A DNA stretch of 64,000 nt, taken from NCBI GenBank assembly GCA_963693365.1, contig CAVNZM010000001.1:20212001-20276000 (forward strand). Reading direction: 5' to 3'. The position numbers were made by a program, and so were the translations under genes. Under the pieces are notes generated by a model. The model was given only the letters and a program-made list of their open reading frames with translations, did not search any database and had not been told where the DNA came from. Positions 60,485 to 64,000 of the stretch are shown here, piece after piece (the stretch's first letter is position 1; every line of letters starts with the position of its first letter). The stretch is from Amoebidium appalachense. Taxonomy: Eukaryota; Ichthyosporea.

Positions 60485-61753
60485 AACACGCACACAGGCC
60501 AAACACACACACACACACACCTGGCAAGCCACGAGAGCACCTGCGCTCTTTATCTCCTTCACATATGGTGCTGGGTCCCCAAACGACAGCCACACGACGG
60601 GGGGTTTGTGAGCCAGTGCAGCAGAAAGGAGCTGGGGCTTTTCGGCAAGAACAAAACTCAGAAGCCCGATGCTCACACGCTCCCCCTCTGCGTCGTTAAA
60701 CAACTTGTCGATCTATGAATAAAATGTGTGAGCATGAGCTTGTGGCCTGAGTGCTTGTGGGTGTGCTTGTAAAGAAAACAGGCGGAGAGGGCTGATAACG
60801 ACAAGCAAAAGCTGGAGGGAAGGAGGGCGGGGAGGGGCAGGGCGCCGGGGGGGAGGGGGGGGGGGGGGGGGGGGGGGGGGGACGAGCAAGGTCACAGTGG
60901 TGTTCAAAGACAAAGGGACTCACCCAATAATACCCAATACCAGCGCAGTCAAAACATGGGTCATCAAGGGAGAGGAGGAGGAGGAGGAGAAACGAAGTAT
61001 GAACGGAGGGAAGAGGTATTACACCAGGTAATTGGGACCTTTGTTAGCACGCAGAATGGGAGCAAAAGGCTGCACAAAGTGGTCGAGGCATATTCAAGCA
61101 CTAGTAGCAACCATGTTCTGAAGGGCGGCGGGGTGAGGGAGAGGGACAGGGAGACTGGTGGAGGGAGAGAGAGGGAGAGTGAGAGGGAGAGGGAGAGGGA
61201 GAGGGGAGGGGAGTGGGGGGAGGGGCGGAGGGAGAGAGGTACGGAGCAGAGGAGGGAGAGAGGAGCAGACTTATGACTGCCAATCTCCAAAGGCCATAAA
61301 CACCCAAGTAAATTTTACCCAAATTTTCGTTGCTGAACCTAACAGCACTGTGTACTCATGTTACACCACAGAAAACTGTCAATCGCACTTTCACAAAAGC
61401 TTTACAACGCACGCACGCAAGATGATGCTTAGAGCGAGTGCAATTAGGGATTTCGAACATCGGCTTTTGTGCAAGAAGACGTGAGGAGGGAGTGACGGGG
61501 CGGAGGGGCGGGGGGGAGGGGGGGGGGGAGGGAGGGAGGAGGGAAGGGGGAGGGGGGGGGGGGGGGGAGTGGGGGGTTGGCTGTCATGGCTCACCTCTTC
61601 GACGGAAGAGAACCCGCCGCCCACAAACCCAAGGCCGCCTGCGCGTTGCACGGCAGCGGCTAGCTTGCCCCCGGCTGAGCCGGCCATGGGGGCAAGCACT
61701 AGCGGGTGGGCCACACCCACTAGGCGTGTGAACTTGGTGGCAATAACACTCAT
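57502..61753 (-). CDS. NMO: Nitronate monooxygenase (2-nitropropane dioxygenase family), spliced
   Basis: Minus-strand exons 61753-61595, 60712-60521, 59618-59143, 58695-58617, 57588-57502; phases match and give 330 residues, normal for the family. It is an FMN-dependent TIM barrel that oxidises alkyl nitronates. Exon 1: HPLVLAPMAGSAGGKLAAAV and GGLGFVGGGF, the N-terminal FMN-binding part. Exon 2: PPVVWLSFGDPAPYVKEIKSAG. Exon 3: EGRQALEAGADILVAQGAEA, then GGH, where the His matches the catalytic His of fungal-type enzymes, then PVLAAGGVCDGRGLAAALSL and GADGVVMGTRF, the phosphate-binding strands. Exon 4: VDMIRCIQPAGE. Exon 5 is a short helical tail. The join between exons 1 and 2 is a little short compared with relatives, so one small exon between 61594 and 60713 may be missed. 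Donor 2 lies in (GT)n on the coding strand. Confidence 0.9.
57689..58120. repeat. 24-bp minisatellite, about 17 copies, in intron 4 of the nitronate monooxygenase
   Basis: Unit ATGCATAGATATACTCAACA plus TGAC, with recurrent variants (GAAATACTAAACATGACATG). Because 24 is a multiple of three it stays open on both strands (MHRYTQHE and MHFMLSIS octapeptides), which explains the long ORFs there. Degenerate units continue to about 58205. Confidence 0.93.
58361..59135. repeat. G, GT and C tracts around nitronate monooxygenase exon 4
   Basis: G tracts at 58361-58383 and 58575-58610, (GT)n at 58475-58524, C tracts at 58799-58828 and 58880-58898, G at 59091-59130. Confidence 0.9.
59621..61570. repeat. 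G-rich tracts and purine repeats in nitronate monooxygenase introns 1-2
   Basis: G tracts at 59621-59645, 59820-59860, 60130-60152; a duplicated unit (GTTTGCTTTTACGT...CACAAGAGGCCC) followed by poly-G at 60318-60387 and 60400-60483; a G tract at 60850-60880; GGGAGA purine repeats at 61130-61262; a G-rich stretch at 61500-61570. Confidence 0.85.
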
Positions 61754-63389
<1,636 letters not shown>

Positions 63390-63420
63390 CACGGCCATCT
63401 AGAGTCTCTAGATGGCCGTG
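63390..63420. repeat. Perfect short palindrome, 15-bp arms, 1-nt loop
   Basis: CACGGCCATCTAGAG and its complement around a single T; flanked on both sides by GCTTGTGC. Confidence 0.95.
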
Positions 63421-63509
63421 TGCTTGTGCCAGGATTTTTAATTCTGTTTCGGCACCGGCGCCCGAGTCCTGAAGTCAGCCAGATTGGCTGAGTCAACTTG
63501 CTCCGAGAG

Positions 63510-63895
63510 CAGAAATATTCTGCAATAAGCAGAATATTCGGCAAATAGCAAAATTGTTCTGGTAGAAGCAGAATCATAATCAATTATAAGTATCAAGCAA
63601 GGGCAGAATTGTTTTGCAAAAGCAGAATCATAAGAGTATTCTGCTAAAAGCAGAGTTATTCTGATTAGCAGAAAACTCTTTAAAAAGCAGAGTGATTCTG
63701 CTGCTCAAAGCAGAATAATCCTGCTTTTGCAGAGTGTTCTGCTTTCTGCACTTTTTGCAGATTAATTCTTCTTTTGCAGGTTAATTCTGCTCACTGAGAA
63801 TAATTCTGCTTTTGCAGAATAATTCTGCTCTTTGCAGAATAATTCCGCTATTTGCAGAATATTAATTCTGCTTTTTGCGAATTGATTCTGCCGAG
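63510..63895. repeat. Array of short palindromes built on ATTCTGC / GCAGAAT, copy B
   Basis: About 15 units such as ATTCTGCTTTTGCAGAAT and ATTCTGCTCTTTGCAGAAT, more regular than the array at 29385-29965. No coding potential. Confidence 0.85.
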
Positions 63896-64000
63896 GTGGT
63901 TGGGCCCTTCCGAACATCATGCGCTACATAACTCTTCCAAGGGTTTGTTAATTTTGCTATTTGTTTTGGGGCTGCAAATTACGCAGTTGCACGCCAATGT

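Overview
This window is eukaryotic nuclear DNA. It has spliced genes with GT-AG introns, long (CA)n/(GT)n, (CT)n and homopolymeric G or C tracts, and LTR retrotransposons. The best lineage clue is an MNK-type kinase with the MNK zinc-binding insert and a MAPK-docking tail. MNK kinases are known mainly from animals and their unicellular relatives, so a unicellular holozoan is my leading inference; the species cannot be determined from this window.

Layout: (1) 1-4408 (+) MNK-like kinase, 5' end cut by the window edge. (2) 11499-7240 (-) pepsin-type aspartyl protease in four exons, with a TATA box just upstream. (3) 12.8-22.0 kb nested retroelements: an intact Ty1/copia element (14079-19970, 5-bp target duplication GTACG) sits inside the gag of an older minus-strand element, which is itself bounded by two ~320-bp direct repeats. 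(4) 23364-28085 (+) type II membrane glycosyltransferase, GT92-like, three exons. (5) 31666-32565 (+) single-exon protein resembling the herpesvirus tegument deubiquitinase (C76) fold. (6) 34225-56453 (+) TIMELESS homologue that I could assemble from about 35 exons; all junction phases agree and the sum is 1,254 residues. (7) 61753-57502 (-) nitronate monooxygenase in five exons, convergent with TIMELESS.

The genes do not form a pathway; they look like unrelated single-copy genes separated by repeat-rich DNA. The striking features lie in the non-coding part: splice sites embedded directly in microsatellites, two large near-perfect palindromes with arms of about 160-210 bp, two separate arrays of a short ATTCTGC/GCAGAAT palindrome, and a 24-bp minisatellite inside an intron. 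Three coding disruptions (two one-base shortfalls at G runs, one in-frame TAA) could be real or could be base-calling errors in homopolymer-rich DNA.

Exon models were made by hand from reading frame, GT-AG sites, phase and family resemblance; no search or transcript evidence was available.
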